Assembly: GCF_014926405.1 (NCBI RefSeq) | Contig: NZ_JACXXJ020000004.1 | Span: 434,001 to 498,000, forward strand | DNA: 64,000 nt | Source of the DNA: Agrobacterium vitis | GTDB lineage: Bacteria > Pseudomonadota > Alphaproteobacteria > Rhizobiales > Rhizobiaceae | Reading direction: 5' to 3' | Notes under the pieces: model-generated | Told to the model about the DNA's origin: nothing | The model's input: only the letters and a program-made list of their open reading frames with translations | The model's database searches: none | Program-made: the position numbers and the translations under genes | Shown: positions 18,116 to 27,733 of the stretch, piece by piece | How the letters are laid out: each line of letters begins with the position of its first letter | Position numbering within the stretch: the first letter of the stretch is position 1

Positions 18116-20383
18116 TCAGCGAAGCAATGCCTTCAGGGCAGCAAGTTCCGAGGTAATCGTGGAGCTGGCGACAGAGGCAGACGCAGATGCTAACGGGGTC
18201 GGGTTCTGAGCCACAGGCCCATTGCTCCGGAGCTTTACGTCCTGAAGAGGCACTGTCTCCGATTGATCGTCTTCGATGAGGCCGTAGAGATGGTCCGAAA
18301 GGGCCAAGATGGTGGGATGTTCGAAAATCAGTGTTGGCCGAACCGGCACGCCGAGTTCCCGCTCAACCGTCGCGCCGATATTGACGAGCGCCACAGAGTC
18401 GAGACCAAGATCGAAGAAGCCAGCGGAATTTCCGGGCAAATCCCCTTCTCCCAGCCGGGCAAGCATAGCCACTTCCTGCCGCAGCAGATGCCGGAGTGCT
18501 TCCTTGCGCAGCGTTTTCGGCGATTGCAAAAGCTGGTCACGCCAGCTTCGTTGCTCGGCAATTGCCGGGGCATTGAGCACGCTCTGCGGCTTTGCATCCC
18601 AGCGGGCAACGATGCGCAGATCACCCGTTGCGATACCCTGTCGGCAAGCGAAGCGGCGGACTTTTCCGCTCGGCGTGCGTGGCAGGCTGCTCGGCCGCAG
18701 CAGCGCGATGACGGCGGCCCTGACATTGTGATTGCGCGAGACGGCACCGCGAACGGCACGGATGACATCATCACCATCAAGATCACGCAGGCCCTCGCGG
18801 GTCAGCTCACAGACCACGCCCAATTGCTCCTCGCCATCGACCTCGATGGCAAAGACCCCTGCCCGGCCTTGTGCAAGCGCCGGATGGCTGGAGAAAACGG
18901 ATTGCTCAATATCTTCCGGGTGATGGTTCTGCCCACGGATGATCACCAGATCTTTCAGCCGACCAGTGATGTAGAGCTGCCCGTCACGGCGAAAACCCAG
19001 ATCGCCGGTCCGGCGCCAACCACGCGATCCATCCAGCACCTGATCAAAGGTCTCTGCGTTCAGCTTAGCGCGGCCCCAATAGCCGGGCGTCACGTTCGGA
19101 CCCCGGATCCAGATCTCGCCGACCGTGCCATCATCCACACGCAGGCCCGCCTCGGGATCGACAAGCGCAAGGTCAAGCCCCTCGGCAGGGCGGCCGCAGG
19201 CGGCAAGGGCGAGCTTATCATGCTCGTCGCCATCATCCGCTTCGACCGCAGCCCCGGTTTCGACAAGCGCCTTGCGGCTGACGGACAGGATCAGCGGTGG
19301 ATCGTCGGGACTGTTGCCCGTCTGGAACAGCGTGGCTTCTGCCTGCCCGTAGCAACAATAAAAGGCCTTGCCACGGAAACCGTGGGGCGCAAAGGCGGCG
19401 GTGAAGCGCTCCAGCGTTTTCGGGCGGATCGGTTCGGCCCCGTTATAGGCGATGCGGACGGTGGAAAGATCAAGTCCGGCGGCAGCCTCCGGCGCATATT
19501 TATCGACGCAGTGCTCGTAGGAAAAATTCGGCCCACCTATAACGGTGGCGCGCACATGGCTTGCCAGCTCCAGAAAGCGCAGAGGCCGACGCAGGAACGA
19601 GGCAGGTGCCATCAGCGCCACTGGAAAGCCGTTGAACACCGGCGACAGAATGCCGTCGATCAGCCCCATATCGTGATAGTGCGGCAGCCAGCAGGCGGAT
19701 ATGTCGGATGGGCCGTATTCGAAGGCAGTGCTGATCTGCCGCAGATTGGCCATCAGGTTGCCATGCGTGACCATGACCCCCTTCGGATCGCTCGTCGAAC
19801 CCGACGTATATTGCAAGAAAGCGACATGCTTTGCCTCCGGCGCATGGAATGGCCTGCCGTCATCTTCAAAGACGACCGGGCGCGCCGGATCGGCTGCTTT
19901 AGGGGCGAGCGCAAAGCCATGTCCGACTGCCCGTTGAAGGGGGCGAAGCCCGTCCAGAAGGTCGTCGGCACAGAGAATTCCGGAGATCCCAGCATCCCGC
20001 GCAATATGCAGCCAGCGATTGATTCCGTCAGCACGCCGCGGGGCCGGAACGGGCACGGGAACAGTGCCTGCGTAGAGACATCCAAGGAAGGTGGCGATGA
20101 AGTTAAGGCCCGGCGGATAGACCACAAGAATACGTGCGCCGGGGATGACAAGCCCTGTCTGCGCAATCTCGCGACCGACAAGCCGCGCCCGATCACGAAG
20201 CATGCGCCAGGTCCAGCAATCCGGTTTTGCCTGCGCCGCGGCGACCGCATCATCATGAAAGAAGCGCATGGCCACATCATCCGCCATATCTCGAGCACGA
20301 TGCTCAAGCATATGAATTATAGATATAAATTCCACTGAACTTTCCGAGGTTTGTTGCGTCCAGGACGTATCGTTCACTGCCAT
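18116..20383 (-). CDS. fatty acyl-AMP ligase fused to acyl carrier protein
   Basis: About 755 residues. The first 580 match FAAL enzymes, which activate free fatty acids as acyl-AMP and transfer them to a carrier: QYTSGSTSDPKGVMVTHGN, SACWLPHYHDMGLIDGIL, GGPNFSYEHCVDKY, CCYGQAEATLFQTGN and TGDLGFRRDGQLYITGR. The FAAL-type HYHDMGL motif separates it from CoA ligases. The last 80 residues are a carrier domain with FFDLGLDSVALVN. I prefer the ATG at 20383, which has aaggggtgg just before it; the frame extends to an ATG at 20422. It is the first gene of the leftward operon and, by family role, loads the lipid starter for the PKS. The product is thus probably an acylated siderophore. Confidence 0.92.
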   Translation of the reverse strand: MAVNDTSWTQQTSESSVEFISIIHMLEHRARDMADDVAMRFFHDDAVAAAQAKPDCWTWRMLRDRARLVGREIAQTGLVIPGARILVVYPPGLNFIATFLGCLYAGTVPVPVPAPRRADGINRWLHIARDAGISGILCADDLLDGLRPLQRAVGHGFALAPKAADPARPVVFEDDGRPFHAPEAKHVAFLQYTSGSTSDPKGVMVTHGNLMANLRQISTAFEYGPSDISACWLPHYHDMGLIDGILSPVFNGFPVALMAPASFLRRPLRFLELASHVRATVIGGPNFSYEHCVDKYAPEAAAGLDLSTVRIAYNGAEPIRPKTLERFTAAFAPHGFRGKAFYCCYGQAEATLFQTGNSPDDPPLILSVSRKALVETGAAVEADDGDEHDKLALAACGRPAEGLDLALVDPEAGLRVDDGTVGEIWIRGPNVTPGYWGRAKLNAETFDQVLDGSRGWRRTGDLGFRRDGQLYITGRLKDLVIIRGQNHHPEDIEQSVFSSHPALAQGRAGVFAIEVDGEEQLGVVCELTREGLRDLDGDDVIRAVRGAVSRNHNVRAAVIALLRPSSLPRTPSGKVRRFACRQGIATGDLRIVARWDAKPQSVLNAPAIAEQRSWRDQLLQSPKTLRKEALRHLLRQEVAMLARLGEGDLPGNSAGFFDLGLDSVALVNIGATVERELGVPVRPTLIFEHPTILALSDHLYGLIEDDQSETVPLQDVKLRSNGPVAQNPTPLASASASVASSTITSELAALKALLR

Positions 20384-20422
20384 CCACCCCTTGCTGAAGA
20401 GCGCCGCGGAAAATCCGCCCAT

Positions 20423-20708
20423 CGCCGACCCATGCTCTTTTCTCTTTCAAAAAGGACACTCAGCCGCTTGAAATTTCGGTGATGGCAATCTGTGGTCGCC
20501 ATCGAATTGGCACTTGCATATAATTCTTGAATATCTTAGTCAACAATATAAACAGCAGCTCAACGCCTCCATAATCGAAATTCACAATCCAATCTGAGGT
20601 TGTAATGACGTTCAAAATAGTCCCGGGCAAAGGCATCTCCAAGATGGTCGTTTCCACACATCAACTGTGTGTGCAACAGGTCCGGTGCGCTCTGGCGGAG
20701 GCATGCCG
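20423..20708. promoter_or_regulatory. divergent promoter region of the two biosynthetic operons
   Basis: 286 bases separate the divergent FAAL and reductase-NRPS genes and hold no gene. The middle (about 20515-20600) is AT-rich. It carries the iron-operator-like motif listed separately. I could not fix -35/-10 boxes with confidence. The ribosome site ggcggagg lies at 20692-20699 for the rightward operon. Confidence 0.7.
20527..20543. promoter_or_regulatory. RirA-type iron-responsive operator candidate
   Basis: TTGAATATCTTAGTCAA fits TGA-N9-TCA, the minimal pattern known for RirA operators in rhizobia, extended by one symmetric base pair (TTGA...TCAA) with an AT-rich core. It sits in the middle of the divergent promoter region of the siderophore operons, where iron-dependent repression is expected. 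Confidence 0.5.
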
Positions 20709-23700
20709 ATGACTGCTCTAGAAACGGTGGAAGCGCTGCTGTCGCGCCTGTCAAAAAAAGGCATCCGCATCACATGCGTCGATGGGCGGCTGCGACTTTC
20801 CGGCTCCGAGAGCGTGCTCACACAGGATATCACCGACGCGATCCGCACCCGCAAGACGGAGATCATTGCGAATCTTTCCCTGGACGTCGCTTATCAAGAC
20901 GCGACACATAGCGAGACGATCCCGGCCCGTCATGCGGACACGCCGCCGCTTTCCTTTGCCCAGCAGCGCTTGTGGTTTGTCGAGCAGATGATGCCGGAGG
21001 CTGGCCTTCACCACATATCGCTGGCTGTTGAGGCCCACGGCAGGATCGATCTTTCCGCATTGCAGGCAGCGCTTCAGGCCGTCGCAGAGCGCCATGCCAT
21101 CCTGCGCACCCGCATCAATATGCGGGATGGCATGCCCTCTCAACGCATCATCGCCGACAGTGATATTCCGCTGCAATTGATCGATCGGCAGGGTGATATG
21201 CCCGATGAGGCGGAACTCGACCGGATACGGCAAGAGGAAGCGCGACGGCCATTTGATCTGGCCTTTGAGCCGCCACTCCGTCTCACGGCAATTCGCCTTG
21301 GCTCTGAGCGAACCCTTCTTCTGCTGACGCTGCACCACATTGCCGGGGACGGTTGGTCGATGGATGTGCTGCTTGGCGATCTCTCAGTGATCTATCAGGC
21401 CAAGGTGTCGGGCGTTGAGCTTGATCTGCCAGCGCTTCCCATCCAATACGGTGACTTCGCCGCATGGCAGCGCGATTATCTTGCAGGCCCGGCGCTTGAG
21501 CGGTCTCTGGCGTTCTGGACAGATCATCTGGAAGCACCGCTTCCCGCCACGCAATTGCCGGGGGATTTCACCCGGCCACCTGTTCAGGCCAATGCCGGAG
21601 CCTTGCATTCCATCGCCTTCGATGCTGGCACCACGGCCCGGCTGAAAGCGCTTGCGAAAGCAGAAGGTGCCACCCTCTTCGCCACGCTGTTTACGGCCTT
21701 CAACACGCTCGTCTATCGCTATACCGAGCAAAGGGATCTGGTGATTGGCACACCCGTCGCCAACCGTCGTCACCGGGAAACGGAAGGGTTGATTGGCCTG
21801 TTTGTCAATCCGCTGCCGGTCCGCTCACGGCTTACGCCCGCAGCGAGCTTCCGCGAGACGTTGCGCCAAAGCCAAGCGACCCTCTGGTCGGTGCTTGACC
21901 ATCAAGACCTGCCTTTTGAGCAATTGGTGGAAGCACTGAAGCCGGAGCGCGACCCCAGCGTCCATCCACTTTTCCAGCTGAAATTTCAGCTTGATACTCA
22001 GCCTTCGCAGAGGGTCGGACTTTCGGGCCTCACGTTGACCCGCCTGCCACGGCGCGACGGTGTTGCGAAACTCGATCTCAGCCTCAACCTGATCGATGCC
22101 GGAAGCACCATCCATGGCACTTTCGAATATGACACAGCGCTTTTCCGCCCTGAGACAATCGCGTCTCTTGCCGCCCATTTCGGTGTGCTGATCGAGGCGA
22201 TTGCCATTGAGCCGGACACGGCCCTCGCTGTTCTCCCCTTGCTGGGAACCGAGGAGCGTCAGCGCCAGATCGTCGGCTGGAATGCAACGGCAGCACCCTT
22301 TGATGAGAAGGCCTTTTTCCACACGATCTTCGAGGCTCATGCGGCCAGCACACCAGACGCGATTGCGCTTGTTCATGTCATCGACGGCAAGCGACACACT
22401 CTGACCTATGACGACCTCAACCGACGCGCCAACCAGATCGCACACCACTTGCGCGGTCTGGGCGCCGGTCCAGAGACCATTGTTGCCATCGCGCTTGAGC
22501 GTGGCTTCGATATGATTGCCGCCTGGCTCGGCGTGCTCAAGTCTGGTGCTGCCTATCTGCCGCTTGATCCGGCCTATCCGCCGGAACGCCTCGCCATGAT
22601 GCTCTCAGATTCGCAAGCCCGTTTGGTTTTGACCGAGAGCCGCCGGACATTGCCGGAGACGGTGACCCGCATTGATCTTGACACCGATTGGCCACGGGAT
22701 GCGGCGACGGACAATCCTGATCTCATCAACAGGCCCGATCACCTTGCCTATATCATCTACACTTCGGGATCGACCGGGCGGCCAAAAGGCGTGCTTGTCG
22801 AGCACAGGGGCCTCGTCAACCTCACGCAACACAAAATCAGAGTCAGTGGGGTGAAGCCGGGCGATTGTGTGCTCCAATTTTTCTCCTTCTCGTTTGATGC
22901 CTCGATTCCAGAACTCGTCATGGCACTCGGCGCGGGCGCGTCGCTGCTGCTGCTGCCCGCCAGCGAGCTTTTGCCCGGACCAGCACTTGCCGAACACATG
23001 AAAAGGCAAGCCGTAACGCATGTGACAATGACACCCTCTGCGCTCATTGCGCTGCCAGTTGACGACTATGCAGCACTGCGCATGGTGCTGACCGGAGGCG
23101 AAGCCCCGACGCCCGAATTGATCGAACGTTGGGGAACGGGGCGGCTGTTCATCAATGCCTATGGCCCGACGGAAACCACGGTCAATGCAAGCATGGTTCC
23201 TTGCGGCAACGGTCATTCTAATGATGCGACCTTGCTGCCTGCTGCCAACAAGCAACTCTATGTGCTCGACGCCAATCTAGAGCCGGTTCCAGTCGGTCAA
23301 CCGGGTGAGCTCCATATCGGCGGGCTTGGCATCGCCCGGGGCTATCACGGTCGCCCGGCATTGACAGCCGAGCGCTTCGTGCCCGATCCATTTTCGCCAA
23401 CAGGCGGCGTGCTCTATCGAACAGGCGACCGCGCCTGCCAACTGGCGGATGGCCGCATCCGGGTGCTTGGCCGCCTTGACGATCAGGTGAAAATCCGTGG
23501 CTATCGCATTGAGCCGGGTGAAATCGAAGCCATGGTGCTGGCGCATCCCACTATGGCTGCTGCGGCAGTGGCAATCCACGAGATTGATGGTGAAAAGCGC
23601 GTCATTGCCTACGGCGTCGCCAAGGATGCAACCACCATCACCGCGCTGGACATGAAGACATTCCTCGCCGCACATCTGCCCCGATACCTTGTGCCGGACG

Positions 23701-25229
23701 CCTTTGTCTGGCTTGATCGCTTGCCACTCACCGTCAATGGAAAGATCGACACCAGAGCACTTCCGCTTCCAGATCTGTCGCCACAGGTGGGTCGTCCGCC
23801 GGAAGGAGAGACGGAAAAAGCAATTGCTGCGATTTTTGCGCAAATCCTCGGGTGCGCGCCTGTTTCGGCCACCGATGATTTCTTCGCAATCGGCGGACAC
23901 TCGCTGCTGGCCACGCAGTTATCGGCGCTTGCCAAATCGGCGTTCGGCCTCGACATCGCCATTATCGATCTCTTCGAGGCCCCGACGGTCGAAGCACTGG
24001 CGGCAAGAGTGAGCAACCGAAACCAGAGCCTGATGACGGAAGAGGAGATGTGCCGGGCCGATACCGAGCTTGATACGGCCATCCGCATTCCGGCGCGGAT
24101 TGTGTCTACTCATCCTTTGAACCATGTGTTTCTCACCGGAGCGACAGGCTTTCTGGGCGCGTATCTGCTCAGTGAACTGCTCAAGGACACGTCTCGCACA
24201 GTCTCTTGCCTCGTCCGGGGCGTGACTGGGGCGGATCGCCTGCGCCAATCGCTTCAATCCTACGGCCTCTGGCGGGATGAATTTGCGGAACGTATCAGAG
24301 CTCTGCCGGGCGATCTCTCACAACAGAGGTTCGGGCTTTCCGATGCTACGTATACTGCACTTGTCGAAAGCGTAGACGCCATCATCCACAATGGTGCGGA
24401 GGTTCATCACCTGCATCCCTATGAACGCCTCCGCGCTCCCAATATTGGTGGCACGGTCGAGGCGATCCGGCTGGCGGCGGCAGGCCGGGGACGGCCCCTG
24501 CATCTTGTCTCCTCGCTCAGCGCCCTGACACGACGAGGTGCAGGAGAGGCCATTGCCGAAAGTGCTACGATCCGGGACTTTCCCTTGCCTGCTGGCGGAT
24601 ACAACCAGACCAAATGGGTTGCGGAGCATCTTGTGGAGGCCGCCAAAGAGCGCGGTCTTCCGGTGACGATCTACCGCCCCGGCGCGATTTCCGGCGATAG
24701 CCGCACCGGCACCTTCAACAAAGCCGACATCCTGTGCAGGCTCATGCAGGGCTATCTGCGCTCAGGCCTTGCGCCGGAGGGTGACACCCCGCTGGAAATG
24801 CTGCCGGTGGACACCGTCGCCCAAGCAATCATTGCCCTTGCGGACAGGCCGTCATCGCTCAGTCAAACCTTCCATCTGGTTCATTCGTCGCCAGTCTCGT
24901 CTGCGCTGCTGTTTGAAGCGGCAGCCGCCGAAGGGCTCCATCTGCGACGCATTCCCCGGCTGGAATGGCGCACCGAACTTGATCGCATTGCGCGGGAAGA
25001 GACCGATCATCCGCTTTACCCGCTGATGGGCCTTTTCGAACAACGACCTGCCAGTTCATCGCAGGGCGCAATCCGCACCGTTGAACGCAGTGAAACACAT
25101 CGTGCGCTGGCGGCTGTATCGATTGTCGAGCCAGCGCTCGATCTTCGCCTTTTTCGCTCCTATCTGCGCGCTTTCATTCGCAATGGCGCGCTCAACCCTT
25201 CCAAAGAAAATGAGCAGAGATATGCTTGA
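20709..25229 (+). CDS. NRPS, TubC docking-C-A(aromatic)-T-thioester reductase
   Basis: A 1506-residue terminating module. Residues about 2-55 (ALETVEALLSRLSKKGI...) are a TubC-type docking domain that receives an upstream synthetase. Condensation has HHIAGDGW. Adenylation has YTSGSTGRPKG, and its code by alignment to GrsA is DAPTLGAVN, closest to aromatic codes (Tyr DASTVAAVC, Phe DAWTIAAVC). Carrier has FFAIGGHSLLA. The C-terminal 380 residues are a NAD(P)H reductase, with TGATGFLG and GGYNQTKWVAE (Tyr/Lys pair), which releases the chain as an aldehyde or alcohol. The ATG at 20709 is chosen because ggcggagg is eight bases upstream. It probably adds tyrosine or DOPA last, and the next genes modify the released end. 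Confidence 0.93.
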   Translation: MTALETVEALLSRLSKKGIRITCVDGRLRLSGSESVLTQDITDAIRTRKTEIIANLSLDVAYQDATHSETIPARHADTPPLSFAQQRLWFVEQMMPEAGLHHISLAVEAHGRIDLSALQAALQAVAERHAILRTRINMRDGMPSQRIIADSDIPLQLIDRQGDMPDEAELDRIRQEEARRPFDLAFEPPLRLTAIRLGSERTLLLLTLHHIAGDGWSMDVLLGDLSVIYQAKVSGVELDLPALPIQYGDFAAWQRDYLAGPALERSLAFWTDHLEAPLPATQLPGDFTRPPVQANAGALHSIAFDAGTTARLKALAKAEGATLFATLFTAFNTLVYRYTEQRDLVIGTPVANRRHRETEGLIGLFVNPLPVRSRLTPAASFRETLRQSQATLWSVLDHQDLPFEQLVEALKPERDPSVHPLFQLKFQLDTQPSQRVGLSGLTLTRLPRRDGVAKLDLSLNLIDAGSTIHGTFEYDTALFRPETIASLAAHFGVLIEAIAIEPDTALAVLPLLGTEERQRQIVGWNATAAPFDEKAFFHTIFEAHAASTPDAIALVHVIDGKRHTLTYDDLNRRANQIAHHLRGLGAGPETIVAIALERGFDMIAAWLGVLKSGAAYLPLDPAYPPERLAMMLSDSQARLVLTESRRTLPETVTRIDLDTDWPRDAATDNPDLINRPDHLAYIIYTSGSTGRPKGVLVEHRGLVNLTQHKIRVSGVKPGDCVLQFFSFSFDASIPELVMALGAGASLLLLPASELLPGPALAEHMKRQAVTHVTMTPSALIALPVDDYAALRMVLTGGEAPTPELIERWGTGRLFINAYGPTETTVNASMVPCGNGHSNDATLLPAANKQLYVLDANLEPVPVGQPGELHIGGLGIARGYHGRPALTAERFVPDPFSPTGGVLYRTGDRACQLADGRIRVLGRLDDQVKIRGYRIEPGEIEAMVLAHPTMAAAAVAIHEIDGEKRVIAYGVAKDATTITALDMKTFLAAHLPRYLVPDAFVWLDRLPLTVNGKIDTRALPLPDLSPQVGRPPEGETEKAIAAIFAQILGCAPVSATDDFFAIGGHSLLATQLSALAKSAFGLDIAIIDLFEAPTVEALAARVSNRNQSLMTEEEMCRADTELDTAIRIPARIVSTHPLNHVFLTGATGFLGAYLLSELLKDTSRTVSCLVRGVTGADRLRQSLQSYGLWRDEFAERIRALPGDLSQQRFGLSDATYTALVESVDAIIHNGAEVHHLHPYERLRAPNIGGTVEAIRLAAAGRGRPLHLVSSLSALTRRGAGEAIAESATIRDFPLPAGGYNQTKWVAEHLVEAAKERGLPVTIYRPGAISGDSRTGTFNKADILCRLMQGYLRSGLAPEGDTPLEMLPVDTVAQAIIALADRPSSLSQTFHLVHSSPVSSALLFEAAAAEGLHLRRIPRLEWRTELDRIAREETDHPLYPLMGLFEQRPASSSQGAIRTVERSETHRALAAVSIVEPALDLRLFRSYLRAFIRNGALNPSKENEQRYA

Positions 25230-26100
25230 ACAAGCAAGCAAATACGATCACTGGGCGTGGCTTTACAACCGCACACTTGGCCCCCGCTACGGCGCATACA
25301 AGATCGGCCCGATTGAGCGTGTGGTGCTGCCCCATGTGCCAGCTGGTGGTGCTATTCTGGATCTGTGCTGCGGCACCGGCCAGCTCGCGGCGGCTCTTGC
25401 TGAGCGCGGTTTTAACGTGACTGGCCTCGACGGCTCCGCCGACATGCTGCGCCATGCGCGCGAAAACGCCCCGTCGGTGGCCTTTACGGAGGGCGATGCC
25501 TGCAATTTCACCTTTGACACCCCCTTTGACGCCGTGCTCTGCACCAGCGCCTCGCTCAATCACATGCAAAGCGTCGATGATCTGGTCTTTGTGTTTTCGA
25601 GCGTCAACCGCGCATTGAAGCCGGGCGGCATCTTCGTGTTCGACGTCAACCATCCGGCCCAGATGTCGCGCTACTGGCGCGGCCATCCAACGGAGGGCGA
25701 GATCAACACCGACTTCGCGTGGTTGATTACCCCGCAATATTACTCGGCAGTAAACCGGGGTGCCTTCACCGTGGAGATTTACCGCCGTCCCGATGCGCAT
25801 CCCGTTTCCGTGCTGGATCGGCTGTTCGCCCGGCTGGCGCGGTTCCGGCGTATCCGCCTCGCACTCCTCTCCCACTTCCGCCGCTTGCGGCAACAGTGGG
25901 AGCATCATTCGGTTGTCAACCGAATCTGGGGTCACGATCTCGACGCCATGTCACGCGCGCTTCACGAGAGCGGCTTTTCCGTCGAATTGCGCAGCACGCA
26001 GGGCGGGCCGGTGGATGACAGCCATGCCGCCTATTTCTTCTGCCGGAAAGCACCCACTGCCGAAATGCAGGCTGAGACTGCAAAGGAGACCGCCCTATGA
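25210..26100 (+). CDS. class I SAM-dependent methyltransferase
   Basis: About 296 residues. The SAM-binding loop is ILDLCCGTGQLAAALAERG, followed by VTGLDGSADML (acidic ribose-binding region), FTEGDACNF and ALKPGGIFVFDVN, the usual Rossmann order. The start at 25210 overlaps the end of the reductase NRPS by 20 bases; the ATG at 25222 is an alternative. The gene ends with an ATGA overlap into the aminotransferase. In anachelin and fabrubactin the terminal Dmaq group has an N,N-dimethylated ring nitrogen. This enzyme is the only methyltransferase in the locus, so I infer it dimethylates the terminal amine. O- or C-methylation cannot be excluded. Confidence 0.88.
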   Translation: MSRDMLEQASKYDHWAWLYNRTLGPRYGAYKIGPIERVVLPHVPAGGAILDLCCGTGQLAAALAERGFNVTGLDGSADMLRHARENAPSVAFTEGDACNFTFDTPFDAVLCTSASLNHMQSVDDLVFVFSSVNRALKPGGIFVFDVNHPAQMSRYWRGHPTEGEINTDFAWLITPQYYSAVNRGAFTVEIYRRPDAHPVSVLDRLFARLARFRRIRLALLSHFRRLRQQWEHHSVVNRIWGHDLDAMSRALHESGFSVELRSTQGGPVDDSHAAYFFCRKAPTAEMQAETAKETAL

Positions 26101-27497
26101 ATGCGTTGACGAGCAACCCAACGCCCGCCCAAGCGGCAGCCGCCATCATAGCCGCCTTCAACAGGAAGACAGAAAAGTCCAAGGCCGCAAGTGCGCAAAA
26201 TCGGCACGTCCTCGCTGATAAATCAGCAATCGGCGTCCCCTTCTCACTGATGGCAAAGGAGGCGCTCTACCCGATTGTGGTAGACCGGGCGGAGGGAACA
26301 GTACTGCACGATATCGACGGCAATCGCTATATCGATGTGCTGATGGGGATGGGCATCAACCTCTTTGGCCACAATCCACTCTTCATCCGCGACGCGATTG
26401 AGGCACAGCTTGCCAAGGGCTTTGCGCTTGGGCCGCAATCTGATCTGGCAGGCGAGACCGCAGCACTCTTCTGCAAACTGACGGGCAAGGAAAGAGTAAC
26501 CTTTACCAATACCGGGACCGAAGCCGTGATGACCGCGCTGCGGCTGGCGCGGGCGGCCACCGGGCGGCGCAAAATTGTGATGTTCGAGGGGTCTTATCAC
26601 GGCCATTCGGATCAGGTTCTCAACCGCATTGCCGGTCCCGATGATGAGCGCGCCGTTCCCGCCTTTCCCGGCATTTCGCCCGCGACTGCCGAGGATGTCG
26701 TTTTGCTCCCCTATAACGATCCGCGTGCACTGGAAATCCTGGAGCGGGATGGCGAAACCTTTGCCGCCGTGCTGGTCGAGCCGGTGCAAAGCCGCAATAT
26801 TGACGTCCAGCCCCGCGCCTTTCTGCACGCGCTGCGCGACGTCACACAGCGGACGGGCGCGGTCCTCATCTTCGATGAGATGATCAGCGGTTTTCGCGTC
26901 GCACCCGGCGGTGCGCAGCAACATTTCGAAGTTGAGGCGGATCTTGCAACCTATGGCAAAATTGCTGGCGGTGGACTGCCGCTGGCGTTGATTGCGGGCA
27001 GCAACCGGTTGATGAACCATATCGACGGCGGCCCATGGTCTTTCGGGGATGAGTCTGTTCCCCCAGCCCAGCCGACCTTTTTTGCCGGAACCTACTGCCG
27101 CCACCCCTTGGCGCTTGCAGCAGCGCGCGCAGCCGCGACGTATATGCTCCAGCAAGGCAGGTCTTTGCAGGATGGTCTCAACGCACGCACGCACAGCCTT
27201 GTCGAGCGCCTCAATGCATCGCTTGCGGCAGCGCGGCTTCCCGTTGTCTTCACCCAGTTCGGCTCCTTCTTCTCGATTGCGGTTAACCGCAGCCGCATTC
27301 CGCCGCTTGCATTGGGATTGCTGTCGCTCGAACTCCTCACCGCTGGCATTCACCTGCGCAGCGGCGACAAGGGCGGCTTCCTTTCCACCGCCCATTCGGA
27401 TGGCGACATCACAGCCATCCACGATGCCTTCCTGAACGGCCTGCAATCGCTTGCAGGTTTCGGCCTCATCCCCCTATCCGACGGAACAACGCCATGA
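26097..27497 (+). CDS. class III PLP aminotransferase, glutamate-1-semialdehyde-aminomutase-like
   Basis: A 466-residue fold-type I PLP enzyme. [67 protein letters not shown] (cofactor Asp) and [18 protein letters not shown] (Schiff-base Lys) mark the class III group near glutamate-1-semialdehyde aminomutase. It starts with a 4-base ATGA overlap after the methyltransferase and ends with another into the MbtH gene. Such enzymes occur in NRPS loci with reductase release, where they convert the released aldehyde to an amine. I infer that it aminates the reduced aromatic amino aldehyde, giving the amine that is methylated and cyclised. A housekeeping HemL role is unlikely in this operon. Confidence 0.9.
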   Translation: MNALTSNPTPAQAAAAIIAAFNRKTEKSKAASAQNRHVLADKSAIGVPFSLMAKEALYPIVVDRAEGTVLHDIDGNRYIDVLMGMGINLFGHNPLFIRDAIEAQLAKGFALGPQSDLAGETAALFCKLTGKERVTFTNTGTEAVMTALRLARAATGRRKIVMFEGSYHGHSDQVLNRIAGPDDERAVPAFPGISPATAEDVVLLPYNDPRALEILERDGETFAAVLVEPVQSRNIDVQPRAFLHALRDVTQRTGAVLIFDEMISGFRVAPGGAQQHFEVEADLATYGKIAGGGLPLALIAGSNRLMNHIDGGPWSFGDESVPPAQPTFFAGTYCRHPLALAAARAAATYMLQQGRSLQDGLNARTHSLVERLNASLAAARLPVVFTQFGSFFSIAVNRSRIPPLALGLLSLELLTAGIHLRSGDKGGFLSTAHSDGDITAIHDAFLNGLQSLAGFGLIPLSDGTTP

Positions 27498-27721
27498 GCA
27501 ACCAGGACCAAACCATTGATTTTCCGCACCGCGTCGTCATCAGCGACGAGGAGCGATACTCGATCTGGCCGACCTACAAGGCCATCCCTCTTGGCTGGCG
27601 CGATGGCGGCTTCGAGGGGGCAAAACAGGCCTGCCTCGACCATATCGCTGCGGTTTGGACCGACATGCGCCCGCTTTCGCTTCGTCGCCAGATGGACGGC
27701 GACATGTCCGTCAACCAATAA
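27494..27721 (+). CDS. MbtH-like protein
   Basis: A 75-residue chaperone-like partner of adenylation domains. The family pattern is present: [19 protein letters not shown] and [18 protein letters not shown], with the conserved Trp residues. It starts in an ATGA overlap with the aminotransferase gene. MbtH proteins bind the A domain and are often needed for its solubility or activity; this is the only copy in the locus and may serve several A domains. Confidence 0.93.
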   Translation: MSNQDQTIDFPHRVVISDEERYSIWPTYKAIPLGWRDGGFEGAKQACLDHIAAVWTDMRPLSLRRQMDGDMSVNQ

Positions 27722-27733
27722 GGAGGTGCCGCC

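Noticed and set aside
18263..20338. Plus-strand open frame of 691 codons
   Set aside because: Antisense to the acyl-AMP ligase gene, where all conserved motifs lie on the minus strand.
20505..20535. Sigma-54-like TTGGCACTTGCA in the divergent promoter
   Set aside because: GG and GC elements are not at the required spacing (the -12 GC is missing ten bases after GG).
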